Positions 1 to 8,040 of a stretch of DNA of 25,834 nt are shown here, piece by piece. The notes beneath the pieces are model-generated. The model did not search any database. It was given only the letters and a program-made list of their open reading frames with translations, and had not been told where the DNA came from. The number at the start of each line of letters is the position of its first letter. Position 1 is the first letter of the stretch. Source of the stretch: JBDTMC01 sp039934475 (lineage in GTDB: Bacteria; Acidobacteriota; Terriglobia; Bryobacterales; Bryobacteraceae); assembly GCA_039934475.1 (NCBI GenBank), contig JBDTMC010000048.1, positions 1 through 25,834 of the forward strand, written 5' to 3'. The position numbers and the translations under genes were made by a program.

Positions 1-55
1 GAGCAGCGGACTGAAAATCCGCGTGTCGGCGGTTCGATCCCGTCCCTGGCCACCA
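1..55 (+). tRNA. tRNA-Phe (GAA), 3' part only
   Basis: The window opens inside a tRNA. The anticodon stem is GCGGA/TCCGC around the seven-base loop CTGAAAA, giving anticodon GAA at 13-15 (phenylalanine). A short variable loop follows, then the T arm GGCGG-TTCGATC-CCGTC, the acceptor 3' strand CCTGGCC, discriminator A52 and an encoded CCA at 53-55. The D arm and the 5' acceptor strand lie upstream of the window, so the 5' end is not visible. Confidence 0.95.
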
Positions 56-175
56 TTGGCATTACTCCTTCTTCTTGGGCAGCCGTGCCCCATCCCTCAT
101 CGGCTACATCCTCCTGTTCGTGTCACAACGCGCATCCTTCGTCGCACAATGTCGGGGAAATCAGCGCGAAACAAT

Positions 176-1342
176 TCAGATTATGATTGGCTCGGTTGGC
201 CGCGACGCCGTCACAGACCAGCTGACGACGGGCGAAAGAGAGAAGTCGGCCGGATTCTGCTCGACCGCCAAGTACCCGGCGACCAATTCGAGACTCTGGG
301 TCGATCCATCCGGTAACGACAATTCGATCGGTACACTGGAGAGCCCGGAAGGAAACCGGCCCGTGGCGACCCCTTTTCGTGCTTCAGGGTTAAACATGGA
401 ATTCGACGTTTCAACGCCCTTGTCTACTGGAATCACCCAGTGTTCACGCTTGTGCTCGAGAATTTGGTTCCTGCCCCGGCGCGGTGGATCGTCTAGATAA
501 GGGAATAAGTCCGCTATCCAACCGGTGATCGTGGTCGCACCGTAACTCTGCTTGGGTTTTACGATTGCCTGCCAGAATTCCCGGTTGGGATTACCCTGAA
601 CAGTGCGAACTAGCTCGTCGAGAATCGGACGAAGCCGGCCCACCCACCAGCCAAGCTCGTAGGTTTCCAGGACCTCCACTCTCGCTCGGATGCGTTGCCA
701 GTCTTCCACGGTTCCCGTAACTGTGATCCAGGGAATGCCGCAAACACAACCCATCTTGTATTCAAAGTAACTCGAGTAACTATCCATCAGGACGATCTCA
801 CTGGCAGTCCGTATCGCAGGAGTCGTGGTGCTGAAGTCGCAGATCAGCGTTTCATGCAGGGTGGGATCGGATGCATCGCGAATCTGGGTGGAGAAGTCTG
901 CTATGGCATCTTGAAAACTCGAAAGTTTGATGTTGCGAACGTCCGCGGTCAGTGTTTCGCGTCCCATATGGCGCACTAGGCGCGGGCGCAGGGCATCGGC
1001 GTTCTCGGCGATGTGATGACTGAACCCCTGGGCAATTGCTAGCCAGATCGCATCGGGAGAGAGAGTGAGCGGAAAATGCTTACTGAATGCCGTGTGTACC
1101 GCGTCGATGAGCGGGTGAAATCCGTTCGCTCGCAGGTTCTGGGGTAGTCCTGCCGGTGCTGAATCAATGACGGCCTTATTCGGTTCGGGAAGGATGAGGA
1201 TGTCGCGGCAGAAGCGATAGGCGAGACTGCGGGCAAGTGTTTGGCTCGAAATCTTCCTGTATGCCGGCACGACGTCATCGACTGCAAAGGTGGGGTGGTC
1301 CTGCCGGTGCGACTTAGCTTTGGATTGAAATAGTCGACGCAT
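176..1342 (-). CDS. DUF4419 domain-containing protein
   Basis: This 388-aa protein fits the DUF4419 family, whose molecular function is unknown. Recognisable blocks are the HPLIDAVHTAFSKHFPLTLS region followed by PDAIWLAIAQG (about residues 76-106), CGIPWITVTGTVEDW (about 201-214) followed by an Arg-rich helix, and FWQAIVKP...SYGATTITGWIADLFPY (about 256-282). There is no signal peptide or membrane segment, so it is probably cytosolic. It stands alone on the minus strand between tRNA-Phe and a divergent protease gene. No Shine-Dalgarno sequence precedes the ATG; instead a perfect TATAAT lies 8 nt upstream, which suggests a leaderless or nearly leaderless mRNA. Family assignment is from remembered conserved motifs; a role would be a guess. 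Confidence 0.85.
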   Translation of the reverse strand: MRRLFQSKAKSHRQDHPTFAVDDVVPAYRKISSQTLARSLAYRFCRDILILPEPNKAVIDSAPAGLPQNLRANGFHPLIDAVHTAFSKHFPLTLSPDAIWLAIAQGFSHHIAENADALRPRLVRHMGRETLTADVRNIKLSSFQDAIADFSTQIRDASDPTLHETLICDFSTTTPAIRTASEIVLMDSYSSYFEYKMGCVCGIPWITVTGTVEDWQRIRARVEVLETYELGWWVGRLRPILDELVRTVQGNPNREFWQAIVKPKQSYGATTITGWIADLFPYLDDPPRRGRNQILEHKREHWVIPVDKGVETSNSMFNPEARKGVATGRFPSGLSSVPIELSLPDGSTQSLELVAGYLAVEQNPADFSLSPVVSWSVTASRPTEPIII

Positions 1343-1350
1343 GACTATCG

Positions 1351-1377
1351 ATTATAGTAGCGTCATTGCCCGGTCAA
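1351..1377 (-). promoter_or_regulatory. Promoter of the DUF4419 gene, candidate leaderless
   Basis: On the minus strand a TTGACC -35-like hexamer (1372-1377) is followed after 15 nt by a perfect TATAAT (1351-1356). Only 8 nt separate the -10 box from the ATG at 1342, so transcription would begin at or within about two bases of the start codon. The 15-nt spacer is shorter than the usual 16-18. Confidence 0.5.
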
Positions 1378-1531
1378 CGCGGTTTTGCGAAGCGCATTCC
1401 ATCCCTGCCTTCGTTTAAATGACACGCAGAAATGCTTCGCGAAGCCAATCCGGCCTCCCATATCAAGCCAAAGTGAGTACAAGCTGGACTCTCACCCTGC
1501 TTCTCTGGTGGCGGTGCTATCTTAGTTCCCA

Positions 1532-2761
1532 ATGGCTAGGTGGGAATCATGGCTTTGGGCCGTCCTCGCGATGTCTGGCCCCGCCTCCGCCTATTCATCC
1601 CGCCTCACTTTCGCTATCCAGCCAGTCATACTTTCCGACGATGACGGATCGCGCCAAGCCCAAATTACCCCCGCACAGATTCGCACCTGGGTGGACCGAT
1701 CCAATCGTATCTGGAAGCATGCCGGCATCGCCTTCGAATTGCAGAATGAACCGCTGGCACTGCGCAGCACACAACTCAACGGCATGATGGGTGAGACCGA
1801 TAGCGATTGGGACGCGAAGCGGAACGCCGCCAACCGCGTTGCCTGGCGCTACCCCGGCCGCCTCGTCGTCTTCTTTCGTTTCGGGCCGGGACCGGAACCA
1901 ACGCACCACTCCTTCTCCTGGACCGATGTCGGTTTTGTGGTCATGGGCGACTTTGAAGGCAACGTCATCTGTGGCCGTGAGAACCTCGATTTGCTGGCCC
2001 ATGAAATCGGCCACTACTTCGGCCTGAGTCATACCTTCACGCGCACCTTCGGAACCGTCGAGGAGGCCGAGGAGCATCTCAAGGTGCGCGCTGAGACCAT
2101 GCCTGCCGGATCCAATGAACTTCTCTATGCGCCCTTTATCCGCTCCCTCACGTGCACATCGGAAGCCGCCGTTACGCTTGCCGGACGGACGCTCCCTATC
2201 CCGCGCGACAACCTGATGTCCTACTACGGCCGGCCCGGCCACTCCCCCAAGCCGGACGTGCTTACACCTCACCAGATGGCATGGGCGCGCCGTATCGCCG
2301 AACTCCGCATTGTGGGCGCGGGCCGCCTTCCGGTAAACACCGACGCTACCTCCGCCCTGCAATTTGAACAGATGGAGCAAGACGACAATCGTGGCGTCAT
2401 GCCAGCCGCGGAATTGACCGGCGAGAGTTGGGGTGGCGGCAAGGCGCTCTTTTGCCGGGCTGTCAAAGGAGGCCAAATTTCCTTCCGTGTCCCCGTACCC
2501 GCCGGGGGACGCTACCGAATGGAGCTTTACGCCGCTTACGGTCCCGACTACGGAAACCTGCGCGTCCTCATGGATGGACGCGTTGTGAAGAGAGAAGTTC
2601 GCACTTGGGCGCCCCTGGTGACACCCAGCGGCCTCATAGTCCTCGGAAGCCCCCGACTGTCCCAAGGCGCGCATACACTAAGGATCGAAATTGGCGCTAA
2701 GCAGCCCGCGTCGCACGGATACAACCTGGCACTTGACGCACTCCGCTTAACCAGGCAGTAA
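1532..2761 (+). CDS. Secreted zinc metalloprotease, HExxH with C-terminal beta domain
   Basis: The protein (409 aa) is a probable extracellular metallopeptidase. MARWESWLWAVLAMSGPASA is a plausible signal peptide. The zinc site is HEIGHYFGLSH (H157, E158, H161, H167), the extended HExxHxxGxxH motif of metzincins, and NLMSYY (M229) is a good Met-turn candidate. This combination resembles pappalysin-like M43 enzymes. Residues about 271-409 look like a separate beta-sandwich, similar to carbohydrate-binding or carbohydrate-like accessory domains (GGRYRMELYAAYGPDYGN, then an ALDALRLTRQ end). An in-frame stop at 1523 rules out a longer start. No clear ribosome binding site precedes the ATG. A small exported protein follows 19 nt later. 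The exact peptidase family is less certain than the protease call. Confidence 0.85.
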   Translation: MARWESWLWAVLAMSGPASAYSSRLTFAIQPVILSDDDGSRQAQITPAQIRTWVDRSNRIWKHAGIAFELQNEPLALRSTQLNGMMGETDSDWDAKRNAANRVAWRYPGRLVVFFRFGPGPEPTHHSFSWTDVGFVVMGDFEGNVICGRENLDLLAHEIGHYFGLSHTFTRTFGTVEEAEEHLKVRAETMPAGSNELLYAPFIRSLTCTSEAAVTLAGRTLPIPRDNLMSYYGRPGHSPKPDVLTPHQMAWARRIAELRIVGAGRLPVNTDATSALQFEQMEQDDNRGVMPAAELTGESWGGGKALFCRAVKGGQISFRVPVPAGGRYRMELYAAYGPDYGNLRVLMDGRVVKREVRTWAPLVTPSGLIVLGSPRLSQGAHTLRIEIGAKQPASHGYNLALDALRLTRQ

Positions 2762-2780
2762 TTAAGAGTGAAGCCATACC

Positions 2781-3308
2781 ATGATTAAATCGACCGCTCT
2801 TTTGTGTGCTCTCTTACTCCTATCTCCCGCTATCCCCTGCGCCGCCGCGCCCCGTGAGTCTGTTCGTATGAACTGGGCGGGTCTCCAGAAGGAGATCACC
2901 TCGCGCAACCTCGTTCATAAAAGCGTCCACGTGGTCCTAACGGGTGGTGGCGAAGTGAAAACCACTCTCGAAGGCATCACGGAGACCGGCGTTCTAGTGA
3001 ACCGTTCCCGGCGTACTCGCCAGTGGACCGATGCGTCCGGCAAGGTCCTCATCCCCAAGGATCGGGTGGCAGCCATCCGTCTCGGGGGACACGTCGGCAA
3101 GGCCCGTCTCATTGGAGCACTCGGGGGACTCGGCGCAGGCGCAGCCATCGGGGCCGCCATCGCCACCAGCGCCGATGGCTTTGAAGGAATTCTAGTCGTC
3201 CTTATCCCCGTCAGCGCCGCCTGTATTGGCATCATCGGCGGGGTGGCCGGCTACTTCATCGGGCGCGCAATCGACCGTCCAGGCCCCGAGTTCGTCGTCG
3301 TCCCGTAG
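2781..3308 (+). CDS. Exported glycine-rich hydrophobic protein, unknown function
   Basis: I do not recognise a characterised family in this 175-aa protein. Residues 1-22 form a signal peptide (MIKSTALLCALLLLSPAIPC then AA). The middle (about 30-105) is a small beta-rich segment with KSVHVVLTGGGEVKTTLEGI and IPKDRVAAIRLGG, reminiscent of short Sm-like or surface-attached beta folds common in acidobacterial hypothetical proteins. The rest (about 108-163) is glycine/alanine-rich and hydrophobic with a GALGGLGAGAAIGAAIA glycine-zipper stretch and a second hydrophobic stretch, IPVSAACIGIIGGVAGYFIG. It may sit in or on a membrane. It lies 19 nt after the metalloprotease and could be cotranscribed with it. 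Confidence 0.7.
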   Translation: MIKSTALLCALLLLSPAIPCAAAPRESVRMNWAGLQKEITSRNLVHKSVHVVLTGGGEVKTTLEGITETGVLVNRSRRTRQWTDASGKVLIPKDRVAAIRLGGHVGKARLIGALGGLGAGAAIGAAIATSADGFEGILVVLIPVSAACIGIIGGVAGYFIGRAIDRPGPEFVVVP

Positions 3309-3350
3309 CCCCAAATTTGGCTTCGTTTTTGCCAAGCCGCTACATCTCTG

Positions 3351-3379
3351 TTGACATTCACTTAACCATAGTTAATACT
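3351..3379 (+). promoter_or_regulatory. Promoter of the porin-cupredoxin-dihaem operon
   Basis: A perfect TTGACA (3351-3356) is followed after 17 nt by AATACT (3374-3379), a 4/6 match to the -10 consensus. Transcription would start near 3386, about 30 nt before the porin ATG at 3416. The site makes the earlier in-frame ATG at 3317 unlikely as the real start because that lies upstream of the promoter. Confidence 0.5.
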
Positions 3380-3415
3380 AAACCATTCATGCAAGCGAAC
3401 CTCAAACGCTGCGCT

Positions 3416-4768
3416 ATGGTGAAACGCCTTTTCCTGCAGCTGCTTCTGGCCGGGTTTGCGTACGCTCAGGCGCAACCAACGACCGACCTCGAGCGACGGG
3501 TCACCGAACTCGAAGAAAAGATGCGTCTTGTGGATCCCTCCTTCGGTCGCGACACGCGGGCGTCCGACCTCTCGCGCCGGCTCGAACTCCTGGAAAAGAA
3601 GATGACTGAGGTGCTGGCGTCCACAACACCGGTTAAGGAAACTCCGCCAACGTCCGTGGCTGCCTCGCCTGGCCCGAGCCTGACGCCGGTTTCTGTCACC
3701 GGGGACTACCAGAGCACACCCGGCGGCGAGACCCGCCTCCCGGTGGCCGGCTACATGGAAATGCACGTCAACCGAGACTCGGGTCAGCCCTTCCGGCCTG
3801 ACTTCCACCGCTTCGTTCTCCTGTTCGGGCACAGCTTCTCAGATCGCATCAAATTCTGGAGCGAACTGGAGGTGGAGCACGCCATCGTGGAGGGCGGCGA
3901 GGAGAGCGGGGAAGTCGCCGTGGAGCAGGCGTACCTGGACTTCCTCATCAAACCCGCGTTTAACATCCGCGCCGGGATGATGTTGACTCCGGTCGGCATC
4001 ATCAACGAACGGCATGAGCCGCCTGCGTTCAACGGTGTGGAGCGCCCGTTTGTGGAAACCGTGATCATTCCCACTACTTGGCGCGAGCTGGGCGTCGGGT
4101 TTACCGGAGACCTCGGCCGCGGGTTTCGCTACCGCGCCTACGTCACGTCGTCTCTCACTGCCCGCGGCTTCGATGCGGAAACCGGGATCACCGGAGGGCG
4201 CACTGCCGGCTTCGATTCATCATTTCGCAACCCGGCGAAGGTGGCGCGCTTAGAGTATGCCGGAGTAAGGCATCTTACTCTGGGCACCAGTATCTATAGC
4301 GGTCATACGGGCTTCAATACCCCCGGCGTGAATCCGGGAGTAACTATGTTCGATTTTGATGGACGCTACAGTTACCGCAGGTTTGATTTCCGCGGGCTAT
4401 TCGCAAACACGTGGGTCAGCCAGGCAGGCGAACTGAACTGGCGCCTGGAACAGAGCCTGGGCCGCAATCCGAATGTGGCCAGCCAGATGCGGGGCTACTA
4501 CTTGGAGCCTGGTTTTCACGTCCTTCCGCGCCGCACGCGAAACGACTTGATCCTCTTTGCGCGCTATGAGAAGTACAACACGCAGCACCGCATGCCCGAC
4601 GGCTACACGCCGTTACCGCAATTCGATCGCTCGTCGTGGGTCACCGGCCTGACATACAAGCCAAACGCCGATGTTGCCCTCAAGTTCGATTACGTCTTCA
4701 ACCGCAACGCGAGCACAGTTGTGCGTGCGATCAACGGCATCAATCTTGGAATTGGATGGTGGTTCTAA
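3416..4768 (+). CDS. Outer-membrane porin with N-terminal coiled coil
   Basis: This 450-aa protein is a predicted outer-membrane channel. MVKRLFLQLLLAGFAYA is a signal peptide. Residues about 23-67 are a heptad-like coiled coil (DLERRVTELEEKM, then LSRRLELLEKKM), as in porins that trimerise through a periplasmic helix. From about residue 105 the sequence alternates polar and aromatic residues in beta-barrel fashion, and it ends in GIGWWF, the C-terminal aromatic signature read by the BAM machinery. It resembles phosphate-selective porin O/P-type barrels, but the substrate cannot be read. The start at 3416 is chosen because of the signal peptide and the promoter at 3351. Its stop overlaps the next start by one base (TAATG), so the cupredoxin is probably translationally coupled. 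Confidence 0.8.
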   Translation: MVKRLFLQLLLAGFAYAQAQPTTDLERRVTELEEKMRLVDPSFGRDTRASDLSRRLELLEKKMTEVLASTTPVKETPPTSVAASPGPSLTPVSVTGDYQSTPGGETRLPVAGYMEMHVNRDSGQPFRPDFHRFVLLFGHSFSDRIKFWSELEVEHAIVEGGEESGEVAVEQAYLDFLIKPAFNIRAGMMLTPVGIINERHEPPAFNGVERPFVETVIIPTTWRELGVGFTGDLGRGFRYRAYVTSSLTARGFDAETGITGGRTAGFDSSFRNPAKVARLEYAGVRHLTLGTSIYSGHTGFNTPGVNPGVTMFDFDGRYSYRRFDFRGLFANTWVSQAGELNWRLEQSLGRNPNVASQMRGYYLEPGFHVLPRRTRNDLILFARYEKYNTQHRMPDGYTPLPQFDRSSWVTGLTYKPNADVALKFDYVFNRNASTVVRAINGINLGIGWWF

Positions 4769-5115
4769 TGAAATTCGCGGGAATTCTTCTGCTCTCCGCC
4801 CTGACCTTCGCGCAGCCGCAGCCGGCGGCGAAACCCGATCGGGTAGTTTCAATCGTCGCCGAACGCTTCACCTTCAACCCGTCGAAGGTCACAGTGAAGC
4901 AAGGGCAACTGATCGAGTTTGTCCTCACCAGCGATGACACGGACCACGGGTTTCGCATCCCCAGCGCCGGCATTGATGTCGCCATTCCGCAATCCAGCAA
5001 GGGGGAAGCGCGTGTTCGATTCATCGCCAAGGACAAAGGAACGTTCGCCTTCGAATGCTCACGCCCCTGCGGCGCGGGGCACAACCTGATGCGCGGAACC
5101 ATCATCGTCAAATGA
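4768..5115 (+). CDS. Freestanding CuA-type cupredoxin (COX2-like)
   Basis: This small periplasmic copper protein (115 aa) has a signal peptide (MKFAGILLLSALTFA) and one cupredoxin domain (about 26-115). The CuA binuclear copper ligands of cytochrome oxidase subunit II are all visible: H60 (TDHGF), then CSRPCGAGHNLM with C97, C101, H105 and M108. There is no N-terminal membrane hairpin and no oxidase subunit I gene nearby, so it is probably a soluble electron carrier rather than an oxidase subunit. Its ATG overlaps the porin stop (TAATG), and its own stop overlaps the next start (ATGA). This points to a dedicated partnership with the di-haem protein. Loading with copper in the CuA form is inferred from the motif. 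Confidence 0.85.
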   Translation: MKFAGILLLSALTFAQPQPAAKPDRVVSIVAERFTFNPSKVTVKQGQLIEFVLTSDDTDHGFRIPSAGIDVAIPQSSKGEARVRFIAKDKGTFAFECSRPCGAGHNLMRGTIIVK

Positions 5116-6290
5116 CTTTCGCCAAGAGAGCTTCCTGCATCGCCGCCCTCATCGTTTGTGGCGGACTGAGTTTTAGCCAGACCGGACGCCCGCTATTGCC
5201 AGGGAGTCCCCTCGCCGGAATCACATCCGCTGAGCTGGAGACGTTTCGCCTCGGCTTGGACGACTTCACAGAGGTGGAGACTGCCGAGGACGGCCTCGGT
5301 CCGGCGTTTAACGGAAACAGCTGCGCCGTATGCCACAGCGTCCCGGCGATTGGTGGAATCAGCACGATGACTGAAGTCCGCGCGGGGTATCGCGACCAGG
5401 ACGGGAGATTCAGCGCCTTGAATGGCGGCACACTCTACCACCTGTTCTCGACACCACCGCATCGATGCCAGGTGCAGATTCCGCCGGAAGCGAATGTGAT
5501 TGCCCGCCGGTCTCCCATCCCGCTCTTCGGCGCGGGTCTGATTGAGGCGATTGCGGACGATACTATCGCCGCTCTCGAAGATCCGGACGACCGCGACGGC
5601 GATGGCATCCGTGGGCGCGCTGCCCGCATTGTGGATGTCGTGACAGGGCGGGAGCGCATTGGCCGCTTTGGCTGGAAGGCCCAGCACGCATCGCTCCTTG
5701 CTTTCTCAGGTGACGCCTATCGCAATGAGATGGGGATCACCAACGACCTCTTTCCCGAGGAAGTGGCGCTCGGAATCACTCCGGAGCGGATGAAACTATG
5801 CAGTCCGAAGCGGGGAGTGGAAGACGTGCGAGACAGGGCAACGGGCTTGCGCGGTATCGACCGGTTTGAGCGCTTCATGAAGTTTCTCGCGCCGGTTGCG
5901 CGCGGTCCGGTCGACGATTCCGTGCGGGCGGGCGAGGCGACTTTCGCCACCATCGGTTGCGCGACGTGCCACATCCCTGTGCTTCATACCGGCCCAAATG
6001 CGAATCCGGCGTTTGACAACAAAGCGGTGGCGCTCTACTCCAACCTGCTGCTGCACGATGTGGGCACCGGCGATGGGATCGAACAGTCAGCGGCGACTGC
6101 GAGTGAAATTCGAACGCCGGCATTGTGGGGGTTGCGATTCCGCCGCCCCCTCCTGCATGATGGCAGCGCCGCGACACCGCAGGCCGCCATCCTCAGTCAT
6201 AGGAACGAAGCAACCGCAGTCACCGAACGATACCGGGCGCTTGCTCCGCAAGAGCAACAACAGCTGCTGGCGTTCCTGAACTCGCTCTGA
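5112..6290 (+). CDS. Di-haem oxidoreductase / putative peroxidase (DUF1111)
   Basis: This 392-aa periplasmic c-type cytochrome has a signal peptide (about 1-22, ending LSFSQ) and two haem sites: CAVCH (C71, C74, H75, in NGNSCAVCHSVPAIGG) and CATCH (C283, C286, H287). The tail (LLLHDVGTGDGIEQ, then EIRTPALWGL, LLHDGSAATPQAAILSH and LLAFLNSL) is characteristic of the DUF1111 di-haem oxidoreductase family, related to di-haem peroxidases. The start at 5112 overlaps the cupredoxin stop (ATGA) and gives a good signal peptide. A plausible model is electron exchange between the CuA protein and these haems, with the porin supplying or removing a substrate. The substrate is unknown. The stop is one base from the convergent uxaE stop. 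Confidence 0.88.
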   Translation: MTFAKRASCIAALIVCGGLSFSQTGRPLLPGSPLAGITSAELETFRLGLDDFTEVETAEDGLGPAFNGNSCAVCHSVPAIGGISTMTEVRAGYRDQDGRFSALNGGTLYHLFSTPPHRCQVQIPPEANVIARRSPIPLFGAGLIEAIADDTIAALEDPDDRDGDGIRGRAARIVDVVTGRERIGRFGWKAQHASLLAFSGDAYRNEMGITNDLFPEEVALGITPERMKLCSPKRGVEDVRDRATGLRGIDRFERFMKFLAPVARGPVDDSVRAGEATFATIGCATCHIPVLHTGPNANPAFDNKAVALYSNLLLHDVGTGDGIEQSAATASEIRTPALWGLRFRRPLLHDGSAATPQAAILSHRNEATAVTERYRALAPQEQQQLLAFLNSL

Positions 6291-6291
6291 C

Positions 6292-8025
6292 CTATTGGCC
6301 GATCAGATTCGCGGCCAGCCACTTGATGTAGGCGACATTCCGGCGCCGGCTCTCCTCGTGTATGGCCACCGGCAGTCGATCCAGCTTGTCTTTGAAAAAG
6401 ACGCCATCGGTATCTTTGCAGCCCACCATATTGCCGAGCCAGAAAACCAGGAACAAGTTGCCGTCAACGCGCCCCTTCGACGCATTACCCAGGTACGATC
6501 CATGCCCGGAAGCGCGGTATTTCGCCGCCAGTTCGCTCTCTTCGCCAAACGCGCCCTTCGCCGCAAACTCTTCGCAGGCGGTCACCATGCGGTCAAACAA
6601 CTGCCGCTCCGGCGAATCCGCCGGCTGTTCGCTCAACACATCGAAGAGTTGGAGTTGTAGCTCGCCTGAGATCTTGTAGTTCACCCGCCCCGCCGTGGCT
6701 GCACCGATGTGGTTCAGTACCTCGGCCTGCTTGCCGCTGCCGGAATGGATGCTCAACGTGCCGTCGAAGTAAGTGGACACGGCGGCCAGTTCACGGACGC
6801 GTTCGCGCAACTCCGCCAGAGGCTGGCCGTCAAATTCGCCTTTCACGCGCGGCAGCAGTTCCGGCCACATCTTGTGCCAGGCGTACTTCTCCAGCGCTTC
6901 ATAGGTATCCGGATACGCCTGCCGCTTCTTGAAGCCCAGGTTCGGCGGCACCAGTTGCGCCGGACGGCCGCGTTCCTTCAGCCAGTGCATATAGAAGATC
7001 AGCTCTTTCGTCGTGGTGAGGGTTTCGGCTTCATCCAGCGATGGTTCAAAGTCGAACGGCGCGCCGCCCTTCACCTTCACGATGGTGTCGTACAAGTCTT
7101 CGTTCAGCAGCAGGCTGGGGCAGAACTTCACCGCCAGACGTTTGATCTCCGGCTCGCTGAAATTGTACGAGTGGTCCCCGCAAACGAAGGGATCTTCAAA
7201 GGCCCGCAGTGTCCACGCCGCCTGTTCCGGCCCCAGGATCTTCAGGAACATCTCCCCGATCTCGGCTTCGCTGTAGGGATTGGTGTGCCGCGTGTCGGCT
7301 CGCAGGTCAAACAAGCGGGACGTATCAGTGGTGAACTTCGTATACCCGGCGGCGTCGTGGATCGACTCCTTCACCCATTCCAGCGATTTCGCGATCTCTG
7401 CATCGCTGGCGCCGCTGACAATGAAATGGTCGGCCTCCGCGTTGTAGCCTTCGCGGAAGCCGGCGCGAATGGCAGCCCACAGACCGGCATGGTAGAGGTG
7501 CAGAATACTGACGCGGGTGTGTCCGGGCGCCGTTGGGTTCGATCCATCGCGCGCCGCGATCATAGCATCTAGCGTCATCTCGCGAGTCGCCGATAGTTGA
7601 ACAGTGGACGCCAGATTCACGCCCGTTTCCCGCAGCACCTCACGAAAGGCCTGAAACACGGCGGGCAGGCTGATTTCCGGGTGCCGGTTGCCGGCGGCGA
7701 TCGCCGGCTGCGCTCCTTGCGGTCGCGGCAGAAAAGCGCGGTCGATGTTCTCCGCAAACGCGCGAATGTTATCCCGGTCGGTAGACGCGAACGCGTACAC
7801 GTGAACCGGAGCGCCGTCTGCTTCGCCACTTTGCAGCGGCGCCTGGAGTCCGTGTGCGCCGGGCTCGCCTCCCACCTGCACCAGAACATCGGCGCCGTCC
7901 ACGGTGATCGCCCCGAAGGCGGTGCGTCCGCATACCGTCAGACTGGGGATCGAAACCGGGCTTCCGCCCGTGATGGTCCGCGCGGCCGTGGCCAGCGCGT
8001 CTTGAGATAGAACTGCTTTACTCAT
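6292..8025 (-). CDS. uxaE: Tagaturonate epimerase family protein (UxaE)
   Basis: The protein (577 aa) matches the UxaE family, which interconverts D-tagaturonate and D-fructuronate and lets galacturonate enter the glucuronate branch. Blocks I can align from memory to the Thermotoga enzyme are FREGYNAEADH (190-200), GYTKFTTDTS (227-236), FEPSLDEAET (326-335) and LSIHSGSGK (424-432). It is about 100 residues longer than the Thermotoga enzyme, mostly at the N-terminus. It is cytosolic, with no signal peptide. AAGGA lies about 10 nt before the ATG. The uxaC-like gene ends 15 nt upstream on the same strand, and the two form an operon. Substrate is inferred from family and neighbour. Confidence 0.8.
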   Translation of the reverse strand: MSKAVLSQDALATAARTITGGSPVSIPSLTVCGRTAFGAITVDGADVLVQVGGEPGAHGLQAPLQSGEADGAPVHVYAFASTDRDNIRAFAENIDRAFLPRPQGAQPAIAAGNRHPEISLPAVFQAFREVLRETGVNLASTVQLSATREMTLDAMIAARDGSNPTAPGHTRVSILHLYHAGLWAAIRAGFREGYNAEADHFIVSGASDAEIAKSLEWVKESIHDAAGYTKFTTDTSRLFDLRADTRHTNPYSEAEIGEMFLKILGPEQAAWTLRAFEDPFVCGDHSYNFSEPEIKRLAVKFCPSLLLNEDLYDTIVKVKGGAPFDFEPSLDEAETLTTTKELIFYMHWLKERGRPAQLVPPNLGFKKRQAYPDTYEALEKYAWHKMWPELLPRVKGEFDGQPLAELRERVRELAAVSTYFDGTLSIHSGSGKQAEVLNHIGAATAGRVNYKISGELQLQLFDVLSEQPADSPERQLFDRMVTACEEFAAKGAFGEESELAAKYRASGHGSYLGNASKGRVDGNLFLVFWLGNMVGCKDTDGVFFKDKLDRLPVAIHEESRRRNVAYIKWLAANLIGQ

Positions 8026-8040
8026 GATGAAAAGGTCCTT

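Noticed and set aside
1595..2674. Long minus-strand open frame opposite the metalloprotease
   Set aside because: It is antisense to a gene with a clear HExxH motif and signal peptide, and its sequence shows no recognisable domain.
3311..3338. Palindrome CCAAATTTGG and TTGGC/GCCAA hairpin as a terminator before the porin promoter
   Set aside because: The stems are short, two alternative pairings compete, and the T-run lies in the loop rather than after the stem.
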